Below, piece by piece: positions 28,367-36,646 of a stretch of DNA of 64,000 nt. Under the pieces are notes generated by a model that was given only the letters and a program-made list of their open reading frames with translations, was not told the origin of the DNA and searched no databases. The DNA lies in the NCBI GenBank assembly GCA_030604135.1, contig JAUVWL010000016.1:36241-100240 (forward strand), written 5' to 3'. This stretch comes from Burkholderiales bacterium (GTDB lineage Bacteria; Pseudomonadota; Gammaproteobacteria; Burkholderiales; Burkholderiaceae_C). Position 1 is the first letter of the stretch. The number at the start of each line of letters is the position of its first letter. The position numbers and the translations under genes were made by a program.

Positions 28367-29032
28367 TCAGAGGTCCTTCACCAGAAACCGTTCATCACCG
28401 ATGCGGCAGGCCTCTTCGGCTGCCGGGCGTTGCGCTTCGTAGGCGCTCAGGGCCAGTTCGTCCAGCGTCACGGCTTCGCGCGGGGCCAGCGGGGTCTGGC
28501 GCTCCATCGGCTGCGCACCCCAGCGTTCGAGTTCGGCCACACCCAGCGCCAGCGCTTCCTCCATCGCGGCCTTGACCACCGGGCGCAGGCTGCCACCATA
28601 GTCCTCCAGCTCCTGCGGCTGGCAGCCGATCAGCAGCACCTGCTGCGGGTACTTGCCGGTCAGCGTGGCCAGCGACAGCACCTCCTGGAAGCCGGTCTGG
28701 TGCAGGCTCATCTTCTTGGCGCCCATGAAACGCGGTACGGCGTCATCGCGCACCTGCTTGAGCGTGCCGGGCTCCAGGCCGTAATCGATCGCGTCGAAGA
28801 TCAGCAGGGCGTCGGCTTCCTGCACGTGCTGGATCAGGTACAGGCCTTGGGTGCCGCCGTCGATCAGCTGCACATGGTCGGCGAACGACCAGCGGCGCTG
28901 CAGCGCCTCGATGCAGCGCACACCGAAACCTTCGTCTGCCCAGAGCAGGTTGCCGATGCCCAGCACCACGATGCGGGCTGGCTGCTTGTCACCCCTGGGG
29001 TGACAGGTCGATTCGGTCGGAATGGTGCTCAT
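28367..29032 (-). CDS. hoxM: HoxM endopeptidase for membrane-bound hydrogenase HoxG
   Basis: HoxM/HupD (221 aa) removes the C-terminal extension of HoxG. It has the HybD-like signatures VLGIGNLLWADEGFGVR (Glu as Ni-probing residue), QLIDGGTQGLYL (Asp) and SLHQTGFQEVLSLA (His). The ATG at 29030-29032 is chosen; an in-frame TTG at 29053 is less likely. Adjacent hoxL and upstream hoxZ fit the usual order except for the inserted HigA-like gene. Confidence 0.93.
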   Translation of the reverse strand: MSTIPTESTCHPRGDKQPARIVVLGIGNLLWADEGFGVRCIEALQRRWSFADHVQLIDGGTQGLYLIQHVQEADALLIFDAIDYGLEPGTLKQVRDDAVPRFMGAKKMSLHQTGFQEVLSLATLTGKYPQQVLLIGCQPQELEDYGGSLRPVVKAAMEEALALGVAELERWGAQPMERQTPLAPREAVTLDELALSAYEAQRPAAEEACRIGDERFLVKDL

Positions 29033-29053
29033 GTCAGGCTCGCCTGGGAACAA

Positions 29054-29401
29054 TCAGCGGGAAGAGGAAAAGGCCGCGCCCGTGGACAGGCGCTTCCAGG
29101 CATGGAAGCTGTCCCAGGCCGCCTGGTGCGCAAGCCAGAACGAGGCGTCGATGCGAAACACGCGTGCGCAACGGATGGCGGTGTCGGGTGACATGGCCCG
29201 CTGGCCGTGCACCAACTCGTGCAGGCGGCGGCGCGACAGGCCCAACAGCCGGGCTGCCTCGCTCTGGCTGAGCGACAGCGGCGCCAGGCAGGTTCGTGCC
29301 AGCAGCCGCCCCGGGTGCAGCGGCGCCCGCACCGGCACACCGCGCGGCGGCATCACCGACGCGATGCGGTGCTGACGATGGGAATCACGACGCAGCAACA
29401 T
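29054..29401 (-). CDS. HigA-type helix-turn-helix protein inside the hydrogenase block
   Basis: This 115-aa protein resembles the XRE/HigA antitoxin family: HPGRLLARTCLAPLSLSQSEAARLLGLSRRRLHELV-like helix-turn-helix, then SPDTAIRCARVFRIDASFWLAHQAAWD. A later ATG at 29353 (MPPRGVPV) gives the more typical HigA length and could be the true start. No HigB-like toxin gene adjoins it. It lies between hoxZ and hoxM in the same orientation, 21 bp before hoxM, so it is probably co-transcribed. It could be a retained orphan antitoxin or a local regulator. Confidence 0.8.
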   Translation of the reverse strand: MLLRRDSHRQHRIASVMPPRGVPVRAPLHPGRLLARTCLAPLSLSQSEAARLLGLSRRRLHELVHGQRAMSPDTAIRCARVFRIDASFWLAHQAAWDSFHAWKRLSTGAAFSSSR

Positions 29402-29433
29402 GGGCAGGCGGGTGGTGCGAAGGGATTGAAGTC

Positions 29434-29538
29434 AAGGGCGCCGCGGAACCGGCTTTGCCGGGCCGCCAGCGCCGCCCCCTGGGGGGTGACGCCAAAGGCG
29501 GCGCGGGGGGGGTCAGGTCCTGCGGCGCGGGGGGGGGG
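29434..29538 (+). repeat. Palindromic repeat, family A, between hoxZ and the HigA-like gene
   Basis: The copy reads GCGGAACCGGCTTTGCCGGG, CCGCCCCCTGGGGGGTGACG, then GGCGGCGCGGGGGGGG. A partial second right end (TGCGGCGCGGGGGGGGGG) follows before the hoxZ stop, suggesting local duplication. The G-runs of 8 and 10 are the longest homopolymers seen in the locus. Confidence 0.76.
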
Positions 29539-30288
29539 TCAATCCTTAAACGTCCGGTGACCGGAGATCATGGTGGAGACGATGGACTGGCGACCCATGA
29601 TGTCTTCACGGATGGCGGCATAAACGTGCAAGATGACGAAGACGATCATGGCCCACATGCCCAGGCGATGCCAGGTGTGCACATCCTGGCTCTGGCCGAA
29701 CAGGGGAATGACCCAGCTGGTGAACAGGGTGTGGGCCCATGAGCCAGCCTGCGTGCCTTCCCCATACAGGGCAAATCCGGTCACGGTCATGAACAGGGTC
29801 AGCATCAGGAAGCCGGAGAACATGGCCAGGCGCGCCAAGGGGTTGTGGCCCACGTAGCGGCCCGGCCGCGGGATCAGAAAGGCATACCACTTGAGCATGG
29901 TCAGGATCTCGGCCCAATAGGCTTTCTGGAACAGGGGCACCCAGAAAAGCTCGCGGGCGTGGTGATTACCCACCAGGGCCCAGTAGGCGCGGCCCAGCAG
30001 ACCGATGGCCAGCAGGTAGCCGGCTGTGAAGTGCGCGAAACGGATGTAGCCCATCACGAAATGGTCGCTGGCCTCGCCCGGCATGGTGGGCAGCGGTTGG
30101 CCAATGAAGTAGCCGGTGATGGCCAGGACCGTGATGGACAGTGCATTGATCCAGTGCCAGACGCGGACCGGTGCCTCATAGACGTAGACCGAACGGGTAC
30201 TCTGCCCGTGTGAGACGGCGGCCTCGTCAATGCCGGTGACGTCGGCCTGGCGTTGCTGCGCAAGTTCTTCTGCAGACAGGCTGGACAT
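29539..30288 (-). CDS. hoxZ: Ni/Fe-hydrogenase b-type cytochrome HoxZ
   Basis: HoxZ (249 aa) anchors the HoxKG hydrogenase to the membrane and passes electrons to quinone through two b hemes. Four hydrophobic helices are visible, including WHWINALSITVLAITGYFIG, FAHFTAGYLLAIGLLGRAYW, LAMFSGFLMLTLFMTVTGF and MWAMIVFVILHVYAAI. Heme-ligand histidines lie in VRVWHWINA, RFAHFTAG and WHRLG/ILHVY. The start is the ATG at 30286-30288. In Ralstonia hoxZ directly follows hoxG; here hupE intervenes. Confidence 0.95.
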   Translation of the reverse strand: MSSLSAEELAQQRQADVTGIDEAAVSHGQSTRSVYVYEAPVRVWHWINALSITVLAITGYFIGQPLPTMPGEASDHFVMGYIRFAHFTAGYLLAIGLLGRAYWALVGNHHARELFWVPLFQKAYWAEILTMLKWYAFLIPRPGRYVGHNPLARLAMFSGFLMLTLFMTVTGFALYGEGTQAGSWAHTLFTSWVIPLFGQSQDVHTWHRLGMWAMIVFVILHVYAAIREDIMGRQSIVSTMISGHRTFKD

Positions 30289-30335
30289 GGTGTGCTCCTG
30301 ATGCGAAGGGAAGAAGGTGGTGAGGGAAGGCGGGC

Positions 30336-30938
30336 TCAGGCCGCCAGCTGGCTGAACAGGAAGACGCCGGCCGCGCTCACGGCGGTGCCCAGCCCACCCA
30401 GCGCCAGGCCATGGCGCGTGCCCATCCAGCGCCTGATGGCCAGACCGACACCCACGCCACCGACATGGAGCATGGCGGTGGTGATCAGGAAGCCGACGGC
30501 ATAGCCAGCAAACCCGGCCTCGGGCGTTTCCGAGCCATGGGCCAGGCCGTGCAGCGACGAGGCGATGGCAATCAGGCCCAGGCCAACGACCGCCGGCATC
30601 GGTCGCGTGGCCACGATCAGCATCAGACCGAACAGCACCACCGACAGCGAGACACCGTGCTCCAGATACGGCACGGTCACGCCCAGCATGCCCAGGGTGG
30701 CGCTGGCGATCAGGGCCAGCAGGAACACCACCGGACCTTGCCAGGCGCGGCCCGCGGGCAAGGCAGTGACCGACCACACCCCCACCGCCACCATGGCCAG
30801 CAGGTGATCCATCCCGAAGGGGTGGACCAGACCTTCCATCAGGCTTTCCGTGCCATGGCCGGTGTGGGCCTGGGCGGCGCCGGCCAGGCTGGCCAGCAGC
30901 GCGGCGGCGGTGGCGCGGCGGATGTACTTGTGTTGCAT
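30336..30938 (-). CDS. hupE: HupE/UreJ-family nickel permease
   Basis: HupE (200 aa) is a predicted membrane nickel (or cobalt) importer or diffusion facilitator that feeds NiFe-enzyme assembly. A cleavable N-terminal signal (AALLASLAGAAQAHTGHG) is followed by the family motif LVHPFGMDHLLAMVAVG and about six helices, with the second motif SSLHGLAHGSE. It lies between hoxG and hoxZ in the same orientation. A second HupE-type protein occurs at 49.8 kb. Confidence 0.92.
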   Translation of the reverse strand: MQHKYIRRATAAALLASLAGAAQAHTGHGTESLMEGLVHPFGMDHLLAMVAVGVWSVTALPAGRAWQGPVVFLLALIASATLGMLGVTVPYLEHGVSLSVVLFGLMLIVATRPMPAVVGLGLIAIASSLHGLAHGSETPEAGFAGYAVGFLITTAMLHVGGVGVGLAIRRWMGTRHGLALGGLGTAVSAAGVFLFSQLAA

Positions 30939-31003
30939 GTGTTGCTCCTCTTATGGGTTCAAAACGGTTCACCGATCCAGAGACATTGCGGGCGCGACGG
31001 GTC

Positions 31004-31090
31004 TTGTCCAGGGCACCCGTGGAACCGGCTTTGCCGGGCCACAGGGTGCGTCCCCCCTCAGGGGGGAGGTCGCGAAGCGGCGCAAGGGGG
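31004..31090 (+). repeat. Palindromic repeat, family A, between hoxG and hupE
   Basis: The copy reads CCCGTGGAACCGGCTTTGCC, GGGCCACAGGGTGCG, the core CCCCCCTCAGGGGGG, then CGCGAAGCGGCGCAAGGGGG, ending 1 bp before the hoxG stop codon. In the hoxG transcript it would form a stable hairpin directly 3' of the gene and could buffer mRNA decay. That role is inferred. Confidence 0.8.
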
Positions 31091-32950
31091 TCATCTCACC
31101 GTGACGCTGGCCATCTCCTGACCATCCGGGCTCATCACGTGGGTCGAGCAGGCCAGGCAGGGATCGAAGCTGTGCAGAGTGCGCAGAATCTCCAGCGGCT
31201 GCTCGGGGTTGACCATGGGCGTGTTCATCAGCGAGGCCTCGAAAGCGCCGATCTGGCCTTTGTGGTCGCGCGGTGAACCGTTCCAGGTGGTGGGCACCAC
31301 ACACTGGTAGTTCTCGATCTTGCCGTCCTTGATCTTGATCCAGTGGCCCAGCATGCCGCGCGGAGCGGCCACCGTGCCCACGCCCTTGGCCTCCTTGGGC
31401 CAGGTCTTGGGGTCCCACTTCTCGACGTTGGCAGTGGACGAATCGCCGTTCTTGATGTTCTGCACCATCTGGCGGAAGTCCTCCATCATCATCTCGCCGC
31501 AGTACTGGCTCTCCAGCGCACGGGCCAGGGTGCGACCGATGGTGGTGGGCAGCAGCTGCTTGAGCGTGTAGTTCGTCTCCGGCAGGCCAAGGGCCTTGGG
31601 GATGGCGCTGTTGATGGCCACGGCCGAGGTGTCCACCTGCTCCTTGACCCGCTGGCACCACTTGTTGCCCTGCAGGGCATGGGCATAACCCAGGATGTAG
31701 CGCGAGAGCGGGCCCACTTCCACCGCATGACCACGCCAGCGTGGGGCCTTGATCCAGGAGTACTTGGCCGACTCGTCGACACGGTCGATGCGGGTGCGGG
31801 TGCCCTGGAAGTTCGGGCCTTCCGGCTTGTAGTTGGGTTCGGTGACGCCGTCCCAGGGGTGCAGGCCCTTGGTTTCGTCCCCGTACTTGTACCAGCTGTG
31901 GGTCACGAACTCCTGCACCTGCTCGGGGTCGCGCGGGTCGATCTCGTGGATCTCGTTCCAGTTGCCATCGAGAATGACACCGCCGGGCAACTGCTGCGTG
32001 CTGTGGTCGTAGTGCACCTTCTCGTAGGTGCCGTAATCGGCCACGTTCAGCGCCGCCAGACCACCGCCGTACAACCAGCCGTGCTGCTTGTAAATGGTGC
32101 CGATGGCCAGCACATCGGGGATGTACACGTTGTTGTTGAACTCGATCATCTCCTTGATGCGGGCCTCGACAAAGTTCAGCCGCTCCATGTTGATCGGCGC
32201 GCCCTGGGCACCGTTGCCATCGATGTTGATGGCGCACGGCACGCCGCCGACCATGTAGTTCGGGTGCGGGTTCTTGCCACCGAAGATGGTGTGCACCTTC
32301 ACCCACTCCTTCTGCAGGTCCAGCGCCTCCAGGTAGTGGGTGACGGCCATCAGATTGGCCTCGGGCGGCAGCACATAGGCCTTGGAGCCCCAGTAGCCGT
32401 TGCTGAACGGGCCCAGCTGGCCGGACTCCACGAACTTCTTCAGCCGGTTCTGGATGTCACGGAAGTAACCCGGTGAGGACAGCGGGTGCGAGGGCGAGAC
32501 CAGATGCTGCAGATCGCTGGTCTTCTTCGGGTCGGCGTTCAGGGCGGAGATCACGTCCACCCAGTCCAGCGCGTGCAGGTGGTAGAAGTGCACCGCGTGG
32601 TCGTGGACCTGCAGCGTCTTGGCCATCATCTCGCGGATCAGGTAGGCATTGAGCGGCACCTTGATGCCCAGCGCGTCCTCCACCGCCAGCACGCTGGTCA
32701 GCGCGTGGCAACCGGTACACACACCGCAGATGCGCTCGACGAAGGCCCAGGCGTCGCGTGGGTCACGGCCTTTGAGAATCACCTCCAGACCGCGCCACAT
32801 GGTGCCGGTGGACACCGCGTTGCGGATCACGTTGTTGCTGTCGAGGTTGACCTCGCAGCGCATGTGGCCCTCGATGCGGGTCACCGGATCGACCACCACG
32901 CGGCGGCCACTGCTGTCGAGCTTGAAGCCCTGTGTTTCGTATGCACCCAT
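31091..32950 (-). CDS. hoxG: Membrane-bound NiFe hydrogenase large subunit
   Basis: HoxG (619 aa) is the catalytic subunit of the periplasm-facing uptake hydrogenase (group 1d). Ni ligands are Cys75 and Cys78 ([11 protein letters not shown]) and Cys598 and Cys601 (DPCLACSTH). The 15-residue tail after His604 ([15 protein letters not shown]) is the extension cleaved by HoxM. Without a signal of its own, it is exported with HoxK. hoxK ends 18 bp upstream. Confidence 0.98.
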   Translation of the reverse strand: MGAYETQGFKLDSSGRRVVVDPVTRIEGHMRCEVNLDSNNVIRNAVSTGTMWRGLEVILKGRDPRDAWAFVERICGVCTGCHALTSVLAVEDALGIKVPLNAYLIREMMAKTLQVHDHAVHFYHLHALDWVDVISALNADPKKTSDLQHLVSPSHPLSSPGYFRDIQNRLKKFVESGQLGPFSNGYWGSKAYVLPPEANLMAVTHYLEALDLQKEWVKVHTIFGGKNPHPNYMVGGVPCAINIDGNGAQGAPINMERLNFVEARIKEMIEFNNNVYIPDVLAIGTIYKQHGWLYGGGLAALNVADYGTYEKVHYDHSTQQLPGGVILDGNWNEIHEIDPRDPEQVQEFVTHSWYKYGDETKGLHPWDGVTEPNYKPEGPNFQGTRTRIDRVDESAKYSWIKAPRWRGHAVEVGPLSRYILGYAHALQGNKWCQRVKEQVDTSAVAINSAIPKALGLPETNYTLKQLLPTTIGRTLARALESQYCGEMMMEDFRQMVQNIKNGDSSTANVEKWDPKTWPKEAKGVGTVAAPRGMLGHWIKIKDGKIENYQCVVPTTWNGSPRDHKGQIGAFEASLMNTPMVNPEQPLEILRTLHSFDPCLACSTHVMSPDGQEMASVTVR

Positions 32951-32968
32951 GGTCTGGTCCTCTGTGCG

Positions 32969-34051
32969 TCAGGCGTTGTTCCGGGACTTTTCTTTGCTCG
33001 CGTCGCGTGAGCGCTTGGCCACCGAGATGGCGGCATGCGCAGCCACCGCCGCACCGACCACCGCCGCGGCGGTGCCGCCGATCTGGTCGGCATTGGCCTC
33101 GACCCCGAAGGCCTGGATGTTGGTCAGGCGGTCGTAGAACGAACCCTTGTCCCAGAAGCCGTCTTCCGAACAGCCGATGCAACCGTGGCCGGCCTTGATC
33201 GGGAAGCTGGTCTGCTCGTTCCACTCCATGGTGGAACAGGCGTTGTAGGTGGTCGGGCCCTTGCAGCCCATCTTGTAGAGACAGTAGCCACGTTTGGCAC
33301 TTTCGTCGTCCCAGGCCTCCACAAACTGGCCGGCATCAAAGTGCCCACGCCGGTAGCACTTGTCGTGGATGCGCTGGCTGTAGAACATCTTGGGCCGACC
33401 CTGGCGGTCGAGCTCCGGAATGCGGTCGAAGGTCAGCATGTAGGTGATCACGGCGGTCATCACCTCAGGGATCGGGGGGCAACCGGGCACCTTGATGATG
33501 GGTTTGTCCCGGATCACCTTGTGGATCGGGGTGGCCTGCGTCGGGTTGGGCTTGGCCGCCTGCACACAGCCCCAGGACGCACACGAACCCCAGGCGATCA
33601 CCGCCTTGGCGTCCTTGGCGGTCTTCTGCAGCTTTTCCAGGAAGGGTTTGCCACCACTGATGCAGAACATGCCATCCTCGTTGAGCGGCGGGTTGCCCTC
33701 CACCGCCAGGATGTACTGCCCCTTGTACTTGGTCATGATCTCTTCAAGAATGGCCTCGGCCTGGTGCCCGGCTGCCGCCATCAGGGTGTCGTCGTAGTCC
33801 AGACTGATCATGGAAAGCACCACATCCTTGGCCAGCGGGTGGGCGCTGCGGATGAAGGCTTCGGTGCAGCAGGTGCACTCCAGCCCGTGCAGCCACAGCA
33901 CCGGTGTGCGCGGCTTGGTTTCCATGGCGTGGACGATCTGCGGCACAAAGCTCGGCGCCAGACCCAGCGAGGTGGCGGTGAGCGAGCAGTACTTGGTGAA
34001 ACTGCGGCGCGAAATGCCCTTGCGGCGCATGACCTCGTAGAAGGTTTCCAT
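32969..34051 (-). CDS. hoxK: O2-tolerant membrane-bound NiFe hydrogenase small subunit
   Basis: HoxK (360 aa) carries the Fe-S relay of the uptake hydrogenase. The Tat signal (residues 1-42) has SRRSFTK at 14-20; mature protein should begin [11 protein letters not shown]. Proximal-cluster cysteines include the supernumerary pair of O2-tolerant enzymes: Cys61 in LECTCCTE (mature 19) and Cys162 in SWGCVQAA (mature 120), beside Cys59, Cys62, Cys157 and the Cys of PGCPPIP. This predicts a 4Fe-3S cluster. A C-terminal helix ([19 protein letters not shown]) anchors it to the membrane. It is the first gene of the block. Confidence 0.98.
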   Translation of the reverse strand: METFYEVMRRKGISRRSFTKYCSLTATSLGLAPSFVPQIVHAMETKPRTPVLWLHGLECTCCTEAFIRSAHPLAKDVVLSMISLDYDDTLMAAAGHQAEAILEEIMTKYKGQYILAVEGNPPLNEDGMFCISGGKPFLEKLQKTAKDAKAVIAWGSCASWGCVQAAKPNPTQATPIHKVIRDKPIIKVPGCPPIPEVMTAVITYMLTFDRIPELDRQGRPKMFYSQRIHDKCYRRGHFDAGQFVEAWDDESAKRGYCLYKMGCKGPTTYNACSTMEWNEQTSFPIKAGHGCIGCSEDGFWDKGSFYDRLTNIQAFGVEANADQIGGTAAAVVGAAVAAHAAISVAKRSRDASKEKSRNNA

Positions 34052-34126
34052 CGTGGGTTGTCTCCGTAGGCTGTGGAACCGGTACCCGCTCGCCCTTCCT
34101 TGCAGGCGGCAGGTGACTTATCCATC

Positions 34127-34141
34127 GCAAACGGCGGGCCA
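34127..34141 (-). promoter_or_regulatory. Sigma54 (-24/-12) promoter of the hox/hyp block
   Basis: On the minus strand the sequence TGGCCCGCCGTTTGC fits the -24/-12 consensus TGGCACG-N4-TTGC with GG and GC exactly 10 bp apart. It ends 76 bp before the hoxK ATG, leaving a ~65-nt leader. HoxA with an intact GAFTGA loop is encoded in the same block, and the equivalent promoter in Ralstonia eutropha is HoxA/sigma54-dependent. Confidence 0.8.
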
Positions 34142-34179
34142 CTTTGCACCGATATGGGGAAAACCCCCAAGAACCCTCA

Positions 34180-34192
34180 CAATGTCTTGATA
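34180..34192 (-). promoter_or_regulatory. IHF binding site upstream of hoxK
   Basis: The minus-strand sequence TATCAAGACATTG matches the IHF consensus WATCAANNNNTTR at every defined position. It lies ~40-65 bp upstream of the -24 element in an AT-rich patch, the usual position for IHF to bend DNA between an activator site and a sigma54 promoter. Confidence 0.65.
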
Positions 34193-34200
34193 AATATCAT
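34187..34200. promoter_or_regulatory. FNR/ANR-type box upstream of hoxK
   Basis: TTGATAAATATCAT matches the FNR/CRP-type palindrome TTGAT-N4-ATCAA at 9 of 10 defined bases. It overlaps the IHF site, so the two factors could compete. FnrN controls hydrogenase genes in rhizobia; a role here is inferred from sequence only. Confidence 0.45.
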
Positions 34201-34329
34201 GTTTTTTCAGGCCAATTCGACGCATCCATCGGGCCGCAGATTGGCCAGTGGAAAGTAGATTTCCGTTATCACATCAAAATGGATATCAATCTCTCACTCG
34301 ATCCATTCGGCACTGAGGTGCGATGGACG

Positions 34330-34358
34330 AAAAAAAAGCCGACCCACATGGGTCGGCT
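34330..34358 (-). terminator. Intrinsic terminator reading leftward
   Basis: On the minus strand AGCCGACCC and GGGTCGGCT form a perfect 9-bp stem around ATGT, followed by a run of eight T. It terminates minus-strand transcription before the hoxK promoter region, either of the structured RNA next to it or of read-through from the GMC gene. On the plus strand no T-run follows. Confidence 0.8.
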
Positions 34359-34546
34359 TGAGTGATCTGGCATCTCTTGGGGACGCTGGACTGCTGTTCT
34401 TTTGGTGGACTGGGTTGTCTCCTCGGTCCCCCGCGTTGCGCGGTGCCGTGCACCGTTCGCGAGTGCAGAGACTGTACGCTTTTGCACCAGGTCTGTGCAT
34501 CGGGGCTTACCCTCAGTCACTTGGGCGACTGGCACGGGAAATGCTG
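34359..34546 (-). ncRNA. Candidate structured small RNA (6S-like in size and fold), strand tentative
   Basis: No convincing protein gene lies here. The ends (34368-34376 and 34538-34546) can pair over 8 of 9 positions, giving a ~180-nt closed RNA. Internal hairpins are visible on the minus strand: CAGTC/GACTG, GGTGC-ACG-GCACC, CGCG-CAA-CGCG, and GTCTC/GAGAC closing a junction. Size and long-rod layout suggest 6S RNA, but I cannot confirm conserved 6S residues. The minus strand is favoured because a terminator follows immediately at 34330-34358. It could also be a leader or chance structure. Confidence 0.4.
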
Positions 34547-34582
34547 ATTTTGCTGGGTCGTTGGAACAACAGAGAACTGCCC

Positions 34583-34942
34583 ATGCCCGCATCCGATTCC
34601 GATCTGCTGGCGGCCGCTGCGCACATGCACGTGCTGCTGCGCCGCAAGACCGGCCGCGTCACCGACACCGAGTGGATGGCCACCAACGCCGAATACGCGC
34701 GCGCCATGATCGAGTTTGCCCGCGAAAAGGCCCGCAGCGACCAGATCGAGGAGCTGCTGCCCCTGGCCGACCGGGTCGAGGGCCTGCTGGCCAGCCGCAC
34801 CCCCCCTGCCCGCCCGGTCTGGACCGGCACGCGCTCACCGACGCCCGTGCCACCAGCGCCCGCCAGTGAGGCGGCAGAAGAAGGCCCGCCTTCCAGCGCG
34901 CAGGCGGCCCTGGCCAACCGCTACATCGGCCGCTTGCGCTGA
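34583..34942 (+). CDS. Small hypothetical protein
   Basis: I do not recognise this 119-aa protein. The first ~75 residues (LLAAAAHMHVLLRRKTGRVTD, then MIEFAREKA) look helical and globular; the rest is Pro/Ala-rich before a conserved-looking end ALANRYIGRLR. The ATG at 34583 has AGAGAAC upstream; an ATG at 34541 is also in frame. Codon use is like that of its neighbours. It is convergent with the GMC oxidoreductase gene (15-bp gap). Confidence 0.6.
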   Translation: MPASDSDLLAAAAHMHVLLRRKTGRVTDTEWMATNAEYARAMIEFAREKARSDQIEELLPLADRVEGLLASRTPPARPVWTGTRSPTPVPPAPASEAAEEGPPSSAQAALANRYIGRLR

Positions 34943-34957
34943 CGTGGACTCAGCCCC

Positions 34958-36646
34958 TCAGGCCCCAGTCAGGATCCAGCGAGCCGCCTTCTCCGCGATC
35001 ATCAAGGTCGGGCTGTTGGTGTTGCCGCTGGTGATGGTGGGCATGACGCCCGCATCGACCACCCGCAGGCCGGCCACACCGCGCACCCGCAAGTGGCTGT
35101 CGACCACCGCCATCGGGTCGTCGTCGCGCCCCATTTTGGTGGTGCCCACCGGGTGAAATATGGTGCTGGCGATGTCGCCGGCCAGGCGCGCCAGCTCCTC
35201 GTCGCTCTGGTACTGCGGCCCGGGCTTGAACTCTTCGGGCCGGTATTTCGCCATGGCTGGCTGACCCACGATGTGGCGGGTCACGCGCAGGCTGTCGGCC
35301 GCCACCTTGCGGTCTTCGTCGGTGCTCAGGTAGTTGGGCGCGATGGCCGGTGCGTCTTCGCAGCGCGGCGAGCGGATGTGCACATGCCCGCGGCTGCCGG
35401 GGTTGAGGTTGCAGACGCTGGCGGTGAAGGCCGGAAACGGGTGCAACGGCTCACCGAAGGCATCCAGACTCAGCGGCTGCACGTGGTATTCGATGTTGGC
35501 ATGCGGCTGTGACGGGTCGCTCCTGGTGAACGCCCCGAGCTGGCTGGGCGCCATGCTCATGGGTCCGCTGCGCCTGAGTGCATATTCCAGTCCGATCAAG
35601 GCCTTGCCCCAGAGCGAGCTGGCCAGGGTGTTGAGGGTCTTGGCGCCCTGCACCTTGTAGACCGAGCGGATCTGCAGGTGATCCTGCAGGTTCTCGCCCA
35701 CGCCAGGCAACTCGTGCTGCAACGTGACCCCGGCGGCCTGCAGCACCGCCCCCGGACCGATGCCCGAGAGCTGCAGGATCTGCACCGAACCGATGCTGCC
35801 GGCACTGAGCACCACCTCGCGCGTGGCCACCACCACCACCCGCTGCCCGCCCCGGCGCAACTCGGCGCCAGAACAGCGCAGGGTGCCGAAGGCGTCGCGT
35901 GCCAGGGTCAGCCGCTCGACTTGGGTTTCGGTCCAGACGGTCAGGTTGGGCCGCTGCAGCGCCGGTCGAAGAAACGCCTTTGAGGCGTTCCAGCGCCAGC
36001 CGGCCTTCTGGTTGACCTCGAAATAGCCCACTCCCTCGTTGCTGCCCCCGTTGAAGTCGCGCGTGGCCGGAATGCCGGCCTGCTGGGCCGCCTGTGCAAA
36101 CGCGTCAAGCACGTCCCAGCGCAGGCGCTGCTTCTCCACCCGCCACTCACCGGTGCTGCCGGTGGCCTTGTGGCCGTGCAACGCCGCGAACAGCGGGTCG
36201 GACAAACCCTCGTTTTCCGCGTCGAGCCGGTGGTGGTGTTCGTGGGCCCGGAAGTCCGGCAGGCAATGCTCCCAGCGCCACTGGTCGTCACCGGTCAGGG
36301 CGGCCCAGCCGTCGTAGTCCCGCGCCTGACCCCTCATATAGATCATGCCGTTGATGCTGGAGCAACCCCCCAGGGTCTTGCCACGCGGGTAGCGCAGGCG
36401 CCGGCCATTCAGCCCGGCATCGGGCTCGGTCTGGTAGAGCCAGTCGGTGCGCGGGTTCCCGATGCAGTAGAGGTAGCCCACCGGAATGTGGATCCAGTGG
36501 TAGTCGTCCTTGCGGCCGGCCTCGACCAGCAGCACCCGGCGCGTGGGGTCTGCACTCAGCCGGTTGGCCAGCAGACAGCCGGCGGTGCCTCCGCCGATCA
36601 CAACGTGGTCAAAGGTCAGCTTGTCATTCGGCGTCGGCAGGCTCAT
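34958..36646 (-). CDS. GMC-family FAD oxidoreductase (choline dehydrogenase-like)
   Basis: This 562-aa enzyme is a glucose-methanol-choline family flavoprotein that oxidises an alcohol of unknown identity. The FAD motif VVIGGGTAGCLLANRLS is at residues 15-31. The family signature YPRGKTLGGCSSINGMIYMRG follows at about 87, then the second signature AGSIGSVQILQLSGIG and the C-terminal catalytic region with STIFHPVGTTKMG and MPTITSGNTNSPTLMIAEKAA. No signal peptide is seen. Its ATG overlaps the upstream DUF2007 gene by 4 bp. Confidence 0.93.
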   Translation of the reverse strand: MSLPTPNDKLTFDHVVIGGGTAGCLLANRLSADPTRRVLLVEAGRKDDYHWIHIPVGYLYCIGNPRTDWLYQTEPDAGLNGRRLRYPRGKTLGGCSSINGMIYMRGQARDYDGWAALTGDDQWRWEHCLPDFRAHEHHHRLDAENEGLSDPLFAALHGHKATGSTGEWRVEKQRLRWDVLDAFAQAAQQAGIPATRDFNGGSNEGVGYFEVNQKAGWRWNASKAFLRPALQRPNLTVWTETQVERLTLARDAFGTLRCSGAELRRGGQRVVVVATREVVLSAGSIGSVQILQLSGIGPGAVLQAAGVTLQHELPGVGENLQDHLQIRSVYKVQGAKTLNTLASSLWGKALIGLEYALRRSGPMSMAPSQLGAFTRSDPSQPHANIEYHVQPLSLDAFGEPLHPFPAFTASVCNLNPGSRGHVHIRSPRCEDAPAIAPNYLSTDEDRKVAADSLRVTRHIVGQPAMAKYRPEEFKPGPQYQSDEELARLAGDIASTIFHPVGTTKMGRDDDPMAVVDSHLRVRGVAGLRVVDAGVMPTITSGNTNSPTLMIAEKAARWILTGA

